A stretch of DNA of 64,000 bases, taken from contig JBKECK010000034.1 in NCBI GenBank assembly GCA_047974625.1, positions 1-64,000 on the forward strand, given 5' to 3'. The stretch is from CADEDH01 sp047974625. GTDB lineage: Bacteria; Actinomycetota; Acidimicrobiia; Acidimicrobiales; SZUA-35. Positions 32,981 to 40,924 of the stretch are shown here, piece after piece (position 1 is the stretch's first letter; each line of letters starts with the position of its first letter). The translations under genes were made by a program, and so were the position numbers. The notes below the pieces were generated by a model, which was not told the origin of the DNA, searched no databases, and saw only the letters and a list, made by a program, of their open reading frames with translations.

Positions 32981-34192
32981 CTACTTGCGCCGACCGAACC
33001 AGCCACTGGGGCGGCCGGCACCTTCTTCCTCCAGGAAGTCGGTGATGGGATCGCCGTCCGGCGGCTCCTCACTCGTAACCCGCCTCAGCTCATCGAGAAA
33101 AGGGTCGCCGGTCGGCGGAGGCGGCGCCTGGTCACCCCCGTTCGCGCTCACCGCTCCTTCGGCCGCCACGGCCACCGGTTCTTCGACCAGCTCATCGCCG
33201 GCGTCGACATCGATCACGTCGACGTCGACGTCCTCTTCGACATCGTCGGCCCCGTCGGCGTCGACGTCGAGGGCCGCGTCCGCTGATGCGGGGGCCAGAT
33301 CGTCGAGCTCGTCCGGATCGACGACCTCGGCCGGCCGGCTCGTCTCCTCCATCGCCGTCCGGGCCTCGGCCTCAAGTTCGTCGAGCGACATGACCTCGAC
33401 GGTGATGGGGGGATAGTCAGTGGAGTCCACCACACCGATCTCGGCCGGCTCCAGCGCCTCGCGGGACCGGAGCAGCTCCGGATCGTCGAGTACGGCGTTG
33501 AGCTGGTCGAGGGCCGCCTTCACGTCGGTACGGCGGGCCTCGAGATGCCGCTCGAACCGGCTCACGTCGGCCTGTAGGAGGCCGTGGATGTGCTGCAGAT
33601 CACCGATCTGCTGGATGAGCTGGGCCCGCTCGCCCTCGTGGGCGACGGCCAGCTCCTCTTCGACCGCGGCCACCCGGGCCTGCGCCTCTTCGCGGGCGGT
33701 GTCGAGCATCTTGGCCCGTTCCGTGGCCGCCTCGGCCAAGAGCCGCTCGCGCTGGGCGACGGCTTCGGTGGTCATCTCGGTGGCCTGATCACGAGCGTCG
33801 GCCAACAGGGCGTTGGACTGGAACTCGGCCTCGTTGCGGAGGCGTTCAGCCTCCTCCTTGGCCTCCCGCACCGTGGTGTCGGCGGTGCGCTGGGCGTTGA
33901 CCAGCGTGTTGCGGAGGGTTTCGTCGAAGTCGGGCATCGGTGCCGGCGGGGCACCGGGGGCGGTGGACGCCGCTGACGGGCTTCGGGCCTCGATCAGGCG
34001 AGCCTCGGCGGCCGAGGCTCGATTCTCCGCCTCCGACAGTCGGCCCTGAAGCCGCTCGATCTCGTCGGCGAGCGGCGCGAGGTTGGCCAGGACCCGATCT
34101 ACTTGGTCCTTGCTGTACCCGGGCGGCTCCTCCTCGAACCGGATGTCCGGAATCCGCCGAAGCAGCCGGAGCTTGTCACTTTGCTGGGCCAT
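32981..34192 (-). CDS. divIVA: DivIVA/Wag31-like polar growth and septum-site protein
   Basis: Cytoplasmic coiled-coil scaffold that marks negatively curved membrane (poles, septum), 403 aa. The N-terminus RRIPDIRFEEEPPGYSKDQV with DRVLANLAPLADEIERLQGRL matches the DivIVA membrane-binding domain. It is followed by a Pro/Ala linker (residues 70-88) and a long coiled coil to about 215 (QRTADTTVREAKEEAERLRN onward). The C-terminal third is strongly acidic (VDADGADDVEEDVDVDVIDV), with a terminal SGWFGRRK. Its place at the end of ftsZ-ylmD-ylmE-sepF-ylmG is the conserved position for divIVA. ATG start. It is longer than the roughly 260 aa of Wag31. Confidence 0.92.
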   Translation of the reverse strand: MAQQSDKLRLLRRIPDIRFEEEPPGYSKDQVDRVLANLAPLADEIERLQGRLSEAENRASAAEARLIEARSPSAASTAPGAPPAPMPDFDETLRNTLVNAQRTADTTVREAKEEAERLRNEAEFQSNALLADARDQATEMTTEAVAQRERLLAEAATERAKMLDTAREEAQARVAAVEEELAVAHEGERAQLIQQIGDLQHIHGLLQADVSRFERHLEARRTDVKAALDQLNAVLDDPELLRSREALEPAEIGVVDSTDYPPITVEVMSLDELEAEARTAMEETSRPAEVVDPDELDDLAPASADAALDVDADGADDVEEDVDVDVIDVDAGDELVEEPVAVAAEGAVSANGGDQAPPPPTGDPFLDELRRVTSEEPPDGDPITDFLEEEGAGRPSGWFGRRK

Positions 34193-34255
34193 GGCGAAAG
34201 ACTATCCCCCATTCTCGACGCTACGCACTGGGTCAACCACACGATTCAACAAGGA

Positions 34256-34516
34256 TCAACCACAAACCAGAGCGAGCAGGATCTGTAGTCCGATAAGGAC
34301 AAGGAATTCGGCTAGACCGATCCCCGCCAATGCTCCTGGCAAGGGCGGAACTGCCCGGCGGACAGGTAGGACCACCGGGTCGGTAACCGAGGCGGCAAGG
34401 TCGCGCGCTCCCGCGGCGAGGCTTCCGGAGGCGATCGGAAAGAACCCCATCACGAGCCGCAGCAGGAAGAGGAACTGAAACAGCAACAGGGCGATGCAGA
34501 TGAGTTCGCGGACCAT
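34256..34516 (-). CDS. yggT: YggT/YlmG family membrane protein
   Basis: Small membrane protein, 86 aa, with two hydrophobic helices (LICIALLLFQFLFLLRLVMGFF and IGLAEFLVLIGLQILLALVC) joined by the family loop TDPVVLPVRRAVPP. YlmG proteins act in septum or nucleoid organisation and, in plants, thylakoid partitioning; the molecular role is not defined. I chose ATG 34516 because family members begin at the first helix; the longer frame has a basic non-conserved extension. It sits between sepF and divIVA as in other Gram-positives. Confidence 0.85.
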   Translation of the reverse strand: MVRELICIALLLFQFLFLLRLVMGFFPIASGSLAAGARDLAASVTDPVVLPVRRAVPPLPGALAGIGLAEFLVLIGLQILLALVCG

Positions 34517-34621
34517 AGCTGGGCGAATCGTAGCCTTTGGAGAGGGCCGAACGGTGGTCGGTGACCGGCCTGACGTTCGACCGGGTCGAAACACCGGCCT
34601 GGGCCGTCGGCTCCCGGGCCG

Positions 34622-35752
34622 TCACCGGCGTCGGGCCCGCTCGGTCACCGCCCGACCCCGATCGTCGTCCGACACCGTCACCTGTTTCGGAACGACCAGG
34701 AACACCTGGCTGGCCAGCTTCTCCATGCCGCCGTCCCGGGCGTAGCAGACACCACTGGCGAAGTCGATCAGCCGGCGGGTCAGGTCACGGTCCACCCCGC
34801 GCAGGTCGATCACCACGGGCACCCCCCGTTTGAAGGTGTCGCCGAGGGTCTTGGCGTCTCCGAACGACGAGGGGGTGAGAACCTCCGGGGTGACCGTGGT
34901 GGGCTCGACCGGGTCGACATCGGCGTCACTCCGGGTGCGGACGGTGATTCCCGAGGAGAGATCGGTGGCCGCACCCGGGCGGCGGGCGTCATGTCGACCC
35001 CGGCGGCCCGGGGCCGTCGGGCCGGCACCACGCCCCCCCGACGAGCCCCCGCCGGCGGACGAGGGCGACGAGGCCGAAGGAGAAGCAGAAGAGGAAGAGG
35101 ACGAAGAAGAAGACGACGAAGCCGAGGAGGACGAAGCGGAGGAGGACGAAGCCGAACCGGAGGAAGAGGCCCCCGAACCGCCGGTGCCGGTCGCCACCGA
35201 CCGGGAACCCGACGAACCGGAGGCCCCCCGGGACGAGCCGGCCACGACGCCCGATCCGACCGAGGAGCGGGTCGGGACCGAACCACCACGGGCCCCGCTG
35301 CTGGCGGTGGCCGAGGCCGAACGCGACGGGGCCGAGCCCGACGCGGTGCCGGTGCGGGCACCGTTGGTCCCGGAGCGGGCGGCCCGGCCCGCACCGGTCG
35401 ATCCGGTCCGGGTCCCCCGGCCGTTACCGGCGGACCGTGACGGGGCCGCGGCCTCTCCGCTCCGGGTCTGGCCCGATCGGTGTTGGGCCGTCGACGACGA
35501 ACTCCGGTTCCCGTTGACCCCGTTGCCGCCCCGCCGGGCGGGCACCGGGGTCACCGCGTCCTCGCCCGCATCGAGATCGTCATCAGCGTCATCATCGTCG
35601 AGGTCGACGTCGTCCAGGTCGTCCCGGACCAGCCGGCTCCGCGACCGTGACCGACGACGGTCGTCGTAGTCCACCTCGTAGGGGTCGTCATCGTCATGGT
35701 CTTCGTCCGGTCCGAGACCCATGTAGACCAGGATGTTCCGCAACATCGACAT
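34622..35752 (-). CDS. sepF: Cell division protein SepF with greatly enlarged linker
   Basis: FtsZ-membrane anchor, 376 aa; most SepF proteins are 150-220 aa. The N-terminal amphipathic membrane helix is MSMLRNILVYMGLGPDED. Then come an acidic stretch (residues 20-65) and a roughly 190-residue low-complexity linker rich in Ser, Gly, Ala, Thr and Arg that includes a long poly-Ser run. The C-terminal SepF core is VLTPSSFGDAKTLGDTFKRG, VVIDLRGVDRDLTRRLIDFAS and GVCYARDGGMEKLASQVFLV. As FtsA is absent in Actinomycetota, SepF is the expected FtsZ anchor. AGGAG lies 7 bases before ATG 35752. yggS ends 4 bases upstream. Confidence 0.93.
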   Translation of the reverse strand: MSMLRNILVYMGLGPDEDHDDDDPYEVDYDDRRRSRSRSRLVRDDLDDVDLDDDDADDDLDAGEDAVTPVPARRGGNGVNGNRSSSSTAQHRSGQTRSGEAAAPSRSAGNGRGTRTGSTGAGRAARSGTNGARTGTASGSAPSRSASATASSGARGGSVPTRSSVGSGVVAGSSRGASGSSGSRSVATGTGGSGASSSGSASSSSASSSSASSSSSSSSSSSASPSASSPSSAGGGSSGGRGAGPTAPGRRGRHDARRPGAATDLSSGITVRTRSDADVDPVEPTTVTPEVLTPSSFGDAKTLGDTFKRGVPVVIDLRGVDRDLTRRLIDFASGVCYARDGGMEKLASQVFLVVPKQVTVSDDDRGRAVTERARRR

Positions 35753-35756
35753 CAGC

Positions 35757-36494
35757 TCACTCCTCGCGCCCGACTGTAGTGCTGCTCGGTGGTAGGTCGG
35801 GACGCCCCGGGCGGGGACGGTTCCCGAACAGCACAGATCCCAGCCGCACCATGGTGGCGCCCTCGGCCACCGCTCGTTCGTAGTCACCCGACATCCCCAG
35901 GGAGAGCTCGGCCAGCCCGAGCCGTTCGGCCGCCTCGCGGGTGAGGGAGAAGGCGGGCCGGGCGTCTGCGTCGGCCGCGGTGGGTCCGACGGTCATCAGG
36001 CCGATCACGTCGAGCCCGAGTTCGCGGGCCCGCTCGACCAGCGGATCGAGCTGGCCCGGTGGGCAACCGCCCTTGTCGGCCTCGCCGGTGGCGTTCAGTT
36101 GGATCAGGATGCGGGCCCCGGGAACCCGACGGGCCAGCTCTTCGACGATGGCGGCCCGGTCGACCGACTGCCAGACGTCGACGAACGACGCCACCCGTTT
36201 GATCTTGTTGCGCTGCAGTCGGCCGATGAAGTGGACCGTGGGCCGTTCGCCTGACCCGGAGGCTGGGTCGGGGTGGTCCCAGCCCAGGACGGTTCCTTTG
36301 GCCACCAGTTCCTGGGCGTAGTTCTCGCCCACCTCGTGGAGACCGGCCGCGGCGGCCACGGTGATGGCCTCGGGCCCGAAGGCCTTGGTCACCGCGATGA
36401 TCCGAACCGGTCGGTCCGGGGCGACCGCGGCGATGCGTCGCCGGACGGTGGCCAGGCGGTCGACCAGCGTGGCGTCCGGACCGGTGGCCGTCAT
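35757..36494 (-). CDS. yggS: PLP homeostasis protein YggS/YlmE family
   Basis: Single-domain alanine-racemase-fold protein that binds pyridoxal 5'-phosphate and helps PLP homeostasis, 245 aa. The PLP lysine is in RIIAVTKAFGPEAI; EVGENYAQEL, TVHFIGRLQRNKIK and LQSVDR-like WQSVDRAA follow. The C-terminal LSLGMSGDYERAVAEGATMV and RLGSVLFGNRP complete the phosphate-binding region. The ATG start overlaps the ylmD stop by 4 bases, and the stop lies 4 bases before sepF, so it is translationally coupled in the ftsZ-sepF segment. Confidence 0.94.
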   Translation of the reverse strand: MTATGPDATLVDRLATVRRRIAAVAPDRPVRIIAVTKAFGPEAITVAAAAGLHEVGENYAQELVAKGTVLGWDHPDPASGSGERPTVHFIGRLQRNKIKRVASFVDVWQSVDRAAIVEELARRVPGARILIQLNATGEADKGGCPPGQLDPLVERARELGLDVIGLMTVGPTAADADARPAFSLTREAAERLGLAELSLGMSGDYERAVAEGATMVRLGSVLFGNRPRPGRPDLPPSSTTVGREE

Positions 36495-37177
36495 GGCGCC
36501 TCCCCCCGTTCCTCGAGCCAGACCACCGTGGTCTGGCGCCCGGTGTCGCCCCGGACCCGATGGCTGAACCAGGTCGGGTCGCTAGTGGCCGGGGGTCGAT
36601 CGGGTTGGGGCCAGCCCGCCCGCCGACATGCTGCGGCCACCGCGGCCGGGACGTCCAAGGCGGGCGTCCCGACGGGGGTGACGGCCCGGACCCCGTCTCC
36701 CAGCGCGGAAGCCACCGCATCCAGATCGACGGGCGAGAACTCGTAGTGTTCGGGGTCGATGCAGGGCCCGAGCAGGGTCCGGACAGGCCGGACCCCGGCC
36801 GCGCCGAGCGCGGCCGCCGTCCGCTCCACCACGCCGGCCAGCAGCCCCCGCCAGCCGGCGTGGGCCACACCGACGCCGATGTCGCCGATCAGGACCACCG
36901 GGGCGCAGTCGGCCGTCGTGACCGCGAGCGGTGCCCCGATCGCCGTGGTGACCGCCGCGTCCGCCGTGGCCCCGGCCCCGTCACCCGGGGTCCGGGCCGT
37001 GACCACCACATCGCTGTGAACCTGCCGGAGCCACGTCCACGGAGCGTCGACGACGTCCCGGCGGAGCTCTTCAAGCCCGCCAGGTGCACCGTCGATCCGG
37101 TAGTCCCCATCGGCACGGTCGGTGAACACCACGCGGGCGATGGTGTCCACCATCGGCACGTCGATGCGCCGAGCCAT
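36491..37177 (-). CDS. ylmD: Multicopper-oxidase-like YlmD/YfiH protein (peptidoglycan editing/purine nucleoside phosphorylase family)
   Basis: Soluble enzyme, 228 aa, of the PF02578 family, described variously as laccase-like, peptidoglycan-editing PgeF and purine nucleoside phosphorylase/adenosine deaminase. Metal-site motifs are LRQVHSDVV, VTTADCAPVVL, VAHAGWRGL and LGPCIDPEHYEFS. I chose ATG 37177, 11 bases after the ftsZ stop; the long open frame upstream is antisense-like readthrough of ftsZ. Conserved position between ftsZ and yggS. Which activity applies here is unknown. Confidence 0.92.
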   Translation of the reverse strand: MARRIDVPMVDTIARVVFTDRADGDYRIDGAPGGLEELRRDVVDAPWTWLRQVHSDVVVTARTPGDGAGATADAAVTTAIGAPLAVTTADCAPVVLIGDIGVGVAHAGWRGLLAGVVERTAAALGAAGVRPVRTLLGPCIDPEHYEFSPVDLDAVASALGDGVRAVTPVGTPALDVPAAVAAACRRAGWPQPDRPPATSDPTWFSHRVRGDTGRQTTVVWLEERGEAP

Positions 37178-37187
37178 GCCGTCGCCG

Positions 37188-38744
37188 CTACTTGAGGAAG
37201 GACGGCACGTCGAACTCGTCGTCGAGGTCGTCGCTGTCGGCGTCGAATAGGTCGATGGTGTCGGGGCCGGCCGGAGCACGACGGCCGGCGACCGCCGAGG
37301 TGGCCGCACCTCCACCGTTGGCGCTGCTGCCGTTGGCCACACCACGGCCCCCGTTCCCGCTCGTGGCGTGACCGGTGCCCGAGTGACCGCCGGCAGAACT
37401 GCTGCCGCCGGTAGAACTGTGAGCACCGGCAGAACTGTGAGCACCGGCAGAACTGTGACCGGCAGCAGAACTGCTGCCCCCAGCGGAGCCGTTGCCGTTC
37501 GGGCCCGGGCCGGCCGCGGATCCGTCGCCGCCGGCGGCCGCACGGTGGCCGCCGTTCCCGTCGGCGTAGCTCGCCGGGTTCGAACCCGCTGTACCGGTGG
37601 CGCTGGTGCCGTAGCCGGTGGGGCCGTAGCCGGTGGAACCCGGCTGACCGCCCGGATCGCCGGGGCGCCGGATCTCGGTGGTGGTGTCGGCCGACCCTCC
37701 GCCGCCGACGACCGGGGACGGGTTCCCGAAACCGGCGTCGGACCGATTCGGCGTGACGAAGACGTCCTCGGCGTTGAGCGGATGCTCGCGCCGGCTGTCC
37801 TCGTAGCGGTCGAAGCCGGCGGCGATGACCGTGACCCGGATCTCCTCGCCGAGGTTCTCGTCGACCACGGTGCCGAAGATGATGTAGGCCGCGGGGTGGG
37901 CCACCTCATGGATGATCTCCGCCGCCTCGTTCACCTCGAACAGGCCGAGGTCGCTCGACCCGGCGATGGTGAGCAGGATCCCGCGGGCCCCGTCGATCGA
38001 GGCCTCCAGCAGAGGGCTGGCGATGGCGGCCCGGGCGGCGTCCAGAGCCCGACCGTCACCGGCCGAGCGCCCGATGCCCATGAGGGCGCTCCCGGCGTCG
38101 TGCATGATCATCCGCACGTCGGCGAAGTCGGTGTTGATCAGACCGGGGGTGGTGATCAGGTCGGCAATGCCGGAAACGCCTTGGAGGAGGATCTCGTCGG
38201 CCATCCGGAAAGCGTTGACCATCGAGGTCTTCTCGTCGGCGATCGACAGCAGCCGGTCGTTGGGGATGACGATCTGGGTGTCGACCTTCTCCCGCAGCCG
38301 GTTGATCCCGGCGTCGGCCTGGGAGGCGCGGCGCCGGCCCTCGAACGCGAACGGGCGGGTGATGACGGCGATGGTCAGGGCGCCCTGGCTCTTGGCCACC
38401 TCGGCGATGACGGGGGCGGCACCGGTGCCGGTACCGCCCCCTTCGCCAGCGGTGATGAACACCATGTCCGCGCCTTCGAGCGCGGCGGAGATCTCCTCTC
38501 GGTGGGCTTCGGCCGCCTGTTGGCCGACGGACGGGTCGCTGCCCGCCCCCAGGCCGCGGGTCAGGTCCCGGCCGATGTGGATCTTGGTCTCGGCGTCGCT
38601 CATCAGCAGCGCCTGGGCGTCGGTGTTGACCGCGACGAACTCGACGCCGCGCAAGCCAGCGTCGATCATCCGGTTCACCGCATTGCAGCCGCCACCGCCG
38701 ACACCGACAACCTTGACCACGGCGACATAGTTCTGGGTACTCAT
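37188..38744 (-). CDS. ftsZ: Cell division GTPase FtsZ
   Basis: Tubulin-like GTPase forming the Z-ring, 518 aa; typical actinobacterial FtsZ is 380-410. The N-terminus has VVGVGGGGCNAVNRM and VNTDAQAL, the tubulin signature is GEGGGTGTGAAPVIA, and the T7 loop region has NTDFADVRMIM. The extra length is a roughly 170-residue C-terminal linker rich in Gly, Ser and Ala, with an 18-bp tandem repeat (about 37413-37466, peptide AGAHSS). The conserved C-terminal peptide DDEFDVPSFLK, which binds SepF and other partners, is intact. GAGGA precedes ATG 38744. An upstream 204-bp gap separates it from ftsQ and probably contains its own promoter. Confidence 0.97.
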   Translation of the reverse strand: MSTQNYVAVVKVVGVGGGGCNAVNRMIDAGLRGVEFVAVNTDAQALLMSDAETKIHIGRDLTRGLGAGSDPSVGQQAAEAHREEISAALEGADMVFITAGEGGGTGTGAAPVIAEVAKSQGALTIAVITRPFAFEGRRRASQADAGINRLREKVDTQIVIPNDRLLSIADEKTSMVNAFRMADEILLQGVSGIADLITTPGLINTDFADVRMIMHDAGSALMGIGRSAGDGRALDAARAAIASPLLEASIDGARGILLTIAGSSDLGLFEVNEAAEIIHEVAHPAAYIIFGTVVDENLGEEIRVTVIAAGFDRYEDSRREHPLNAEDVFVTPNRSDAGFGNPSPVVGGGGSADTTTEIRRPGDPGGQPGSTGYGPTGYGTSATGTAGSNPASYADGNGGHRAAAGGDGSAAGPGPNGNGSAGGSSSAAGHSSAGAHSSAGAHSSTGGSSSAGGHSGTGHATSGNGGRGVANGSSANGGGAATSAVAGRRAPAGPDTIDLFDADSDDLDDEFDVPSFLK

Positions 38745-38843
38745 AAGTACAGCGTCCTCTGTTGCGGGGGAATCAGTCGTGGGTGGAATTGGAGAAAACA
38801 CAGGAAAAACAGGAGGCCGCCAAACCTCGGTACGCCCGTTCGG

Positions 38844-38860
38844 GGCGCACAAATAGCGCC
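38844..38860. promoter_or_regulatory. Inverted repeat in the ftsQ-ftsZ gap
   Basis: GGCGC (38844-38848) and GCGCC (38856-38860) flank a 7-nt AT-rich loop, 100 bases before the ftsZ start. The gap is less GC-rich than its surroundings and has an AATTAAAAAGGGG tract just after ftsQ. It may hold an ftsZ operator or processing site. No confident -10/-35 pair was found. Confidence 0.3.
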
Positions 38861-38948
38861 GGTTCGGATGGAGGTTCCGCACCGATCGGAGGCACGGACC
38901 ACGCACCACTCGGAATTAAAAAGGGGCCTCTCACGATCGAAATCGACA

Positions 38949-39956
38949 TTAGCAGCCACCAGTGCCGTCATCGGGGACTTCCCCCCGGTCTGTTGTCGCC
39001 GTCTCGCCCGGCGGGAGCTGGGTTGTACGCCGGATGGTGGGCGCGCTCGGTACCTCGACGTCGATCACGGCCACGCAGGCGAGGTCCACGCGGGCCAGGA
39101 CCGTTTCCAGCGACACCAATTTCTCGGGAAGCTCACGGTCGTTCCCCAGCCGAGCCTGACCCCCTGCGGCCAGGTCGAGAACCATTGCCTCGTCGTCGAA
39201 GCCGATTCCGGTGACCTCCCCGATCAGGGCCGGCGTGAGCTGCTGATTGACAGCCACCACCATCCGGCCCCGGTCGGTGACGATTTGACCGGGCACCCCG
39301 GACACCTCGATACCGGTGACCGGAATCTGGTCCTCCAGCGGGGCGTCAACCAGTTCCAGCTGCCGACCGGAGGCGTCGACCAGCACGTATCGCCCCTGAC
39401 CGGTGGGCAGAGCCATGACGGCTCGGCGCTCGGTTACGGTGATGGTGACGGTCCCCATCCACCCCCGTGTCACCCGGGCCTGGTCGATCCACGGCACCGA
39501 TTCGATGTCCCGCTCCATCGCCGAGGTGCTGACCTCCACCAGGGGTTGGCCCGGGAACAAGCCCGAGGCCGTGGTGATCTGGTCGGCGTCGGCCTGCTCG
39601 GCGCCGACCACCCGTACCGCGTCGACGTCGAGCGCGGAGCTCTTGGCCAGGGCCAGACCGCCCACCCCGATCACGGTGGCGGCGGCCGCCCCGGCCAGCA
39701 TCTCGAGCCGACGCCGACGGGACCGGGCCCGGCGCTCCGATCCCGCCTGACGGGCCCGGTTCGGGCCCCCGCGACGCGCCGCGCCGGCCGACCTCCCGGT
39801 CTTCCCGCTGGTACCGGTCTTCCCGCTGGTACCGGTCTTGTTGGTGGTACCGGTCTTCCTGGCCGAGCCGGACCTCCCAGCCGTGGTGGTGCCGGGGCGT
39901 GGCCGGGCCGGGGGGCGGTCGGCGGCGGGACGGGCGGCGGTTTCGGCGTCGGTCAT
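38949..39956 (-). CDS. ftsQ: Cell division protein FtsQ/DivIB
   Basis: Bitopic divisome protein, 335 aa. The cytoplasmic N-terminus is long and basic. It contains an 18-bp tandem repeat (39796-39867) coding KTGTSG units and an Arg-rich stretch before the membrane helix (LAGAAAATVIGVGGLALA, about residues 100-118). The POTRA domain starts SSALDVDAVRVVGAEQADAD, with GLFPGQPLVEVSTSAME and VPWIDQARVTRGWMGTVTITVTER typical of FtsQ. ATG 39956 overlaps the murB stop (ATGA). It is expected to join FtsL and FtsB-like partners at the septum. Confidence 0.92.
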   Translation of the reverse strand: MTDAETAARPAADRPPARPRPGTTTAGRSGSARKTGTTNKTGTSGKTGTSGKTGRSAGAARRGGPNRARQAGSERRARSRRRRLEMLAGAAAATVIGVGGLALAKSSALDVDAVRVVGAEQADADQITTASGLFPGQPLVEVSTSAMERDIESVPWIDQARVTRGWMGTVTITVTERRAVMALPTGQGRYVLVDASGRQLELVDAPLEDQIPVTGIEVSGVPGQIVTDRGRMVVAVNQQLTPALIGEVTGIGFDDEAMVLDLAAGGQARLGNDRELPEKLVSLETVLARVDLACVAVIDVEVPSAPTIRRTTQLPPGETATTDRGEVPDDGTGGC

Positions 39957-40924
39957 GGCCCGTCCCCGATGGGGTCGAATCCCACCAACCGGTTCTCGCA
40001 CTCGAGAGTGACGCCGAAGGTGTCGGCCACCCGCCGCCGCACCTCACGGATGAGCCGGTGGACATCGTCGGCCGAGCCATCGGCGTCGGCCTGGATGAAG
40101 TTGGCGTGCTTGGTGGACACCTCGGCGGTACCCACCCGGAATCCCTTCAGACCGGCGGCGTCGATGAGCCGGCCGGCCGACTCGCCCGGCGGGTTGGTGA
40201 ACACGCTGCCGGCGTTCTGGCCACCGGGCTGATGCCGGCGGCGCCAACGGACGATCTCGCTGATGCGGCTACCCGCCTCGTCGGGGTCGCCGACCGCCCG
40301 CTCCAGGACGGCGGAGGAGACCACGGTGGACGGGCTCACCGACGAGGTCCGGTACCCGAAGGCCAGTTCGTCGGACCCGGCCACGGTCACTTCACCGGTG
40401 GTCAGATCGAACAGCTCCACCGACCGGACCGAGGCGGCCATGTCCGAGCCGTGACCGCCGGCGTTCATCCGCACCGCCCCACCCACCGAACCGGGCACCC
40501 CGACGGCCCATTCGAACTCGACGACCCCGTCGGAGGCCAGCCGGCGGGCAGCGATCGGTAGGGACACGGCCGCGCCCAGCACCACCCGGCCGGTCGGTTC
40601 GCCGCCGCGACGGTCCACCTCGATCCGGTCGAAACCCGGACCGAGGTGGACGACGACACCGGGGAAGCCCCGGTCGGCCACCAGCAGGTTCGATCCCCGC
40701 CCGACGACCAGTGTCGGCACCCGGGCTTCGGTGAGGTCGGCCAGGGCGGCGGCCAGATCAACCAGGTCCTCGGTGCGTTCAGCCTCCACGAGCACGCCGG
40801 CCGGGCCACCTACCCGGTCGGTGCACATCGGGGCTAGCGGGGCGCCACGCCGGGCCCGGCTCCCGAGGCAGGCAGTGATCCGGTTGAGGGCGGAGTCGGC
40901 CACCCGGGCCGGCGACGAGCTCAC
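39953..40924 (-). CDS. murB: UDP-N-acetylenolpyruvoylglucosamine reductase
   Basis: FAD-dependent reductase for UDP-MurNAc formation, 323 aa. FAD-binding signature VVGRGSNLLVADRGFPGVVV, substrate region GVPGSVGGAVRMNAGGHGSDM, TSSVSPSTVVSSAVL, and the catalytic Ser/Glu neighbourhood GGQNAGSVFTNPPG with KHANFIQADADGSADDVHRL. GTG start overlapping the murC stop by 4 bases; its own stop overlaps ftsQ by 4. Cytosolic. Confidence 0.95.
   Translation of the reverse strand: MSSSPARVADSALNRITACLGSRARRGAPLAPMCTDRVGGPAGVLVEAERTEDLVDLAAALADLTEARVPTLVVGRGSNLLVADRGFPGVVVHLGPGFDRIEVDRRGGEPTGRVVLGAAVSLPIAARRLASDGVVEFEWAVGVPGSVGGAVRMNAGGHGSDMAASVRSVELFDLTTGEVTVAGSDELAFGYRTSSVSPSTVVSSAVLERAVGDPDEAGSRISEIVRWRRRHQPGGQNAGSVFTNPPGESAGRLIDAAGLKGFRVGTAEVSTKHANFIQADADGSADDVHRLIREVRRRVADTFGVTLECENRLVGFDPIGDGP

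Noticed and set aside
34830..35669. Acidic 279-codon plus-strand frame (Glu/Asp/Pro-rich)
   Set aside because: It is the complement of the SepF Ser-rich linker; the acidic runs are simply the opposite strand of Ser codons.
37368..40232. Open frame of 954 codons on the plus strand opposite ftsZ, ftsQ and murB
   Set aside because: It is antisense to three clearly recognisable genes. Its translation is low-complexity Gly/Arg/Asp text typical of the complement of high-GC codons, with no family motif.
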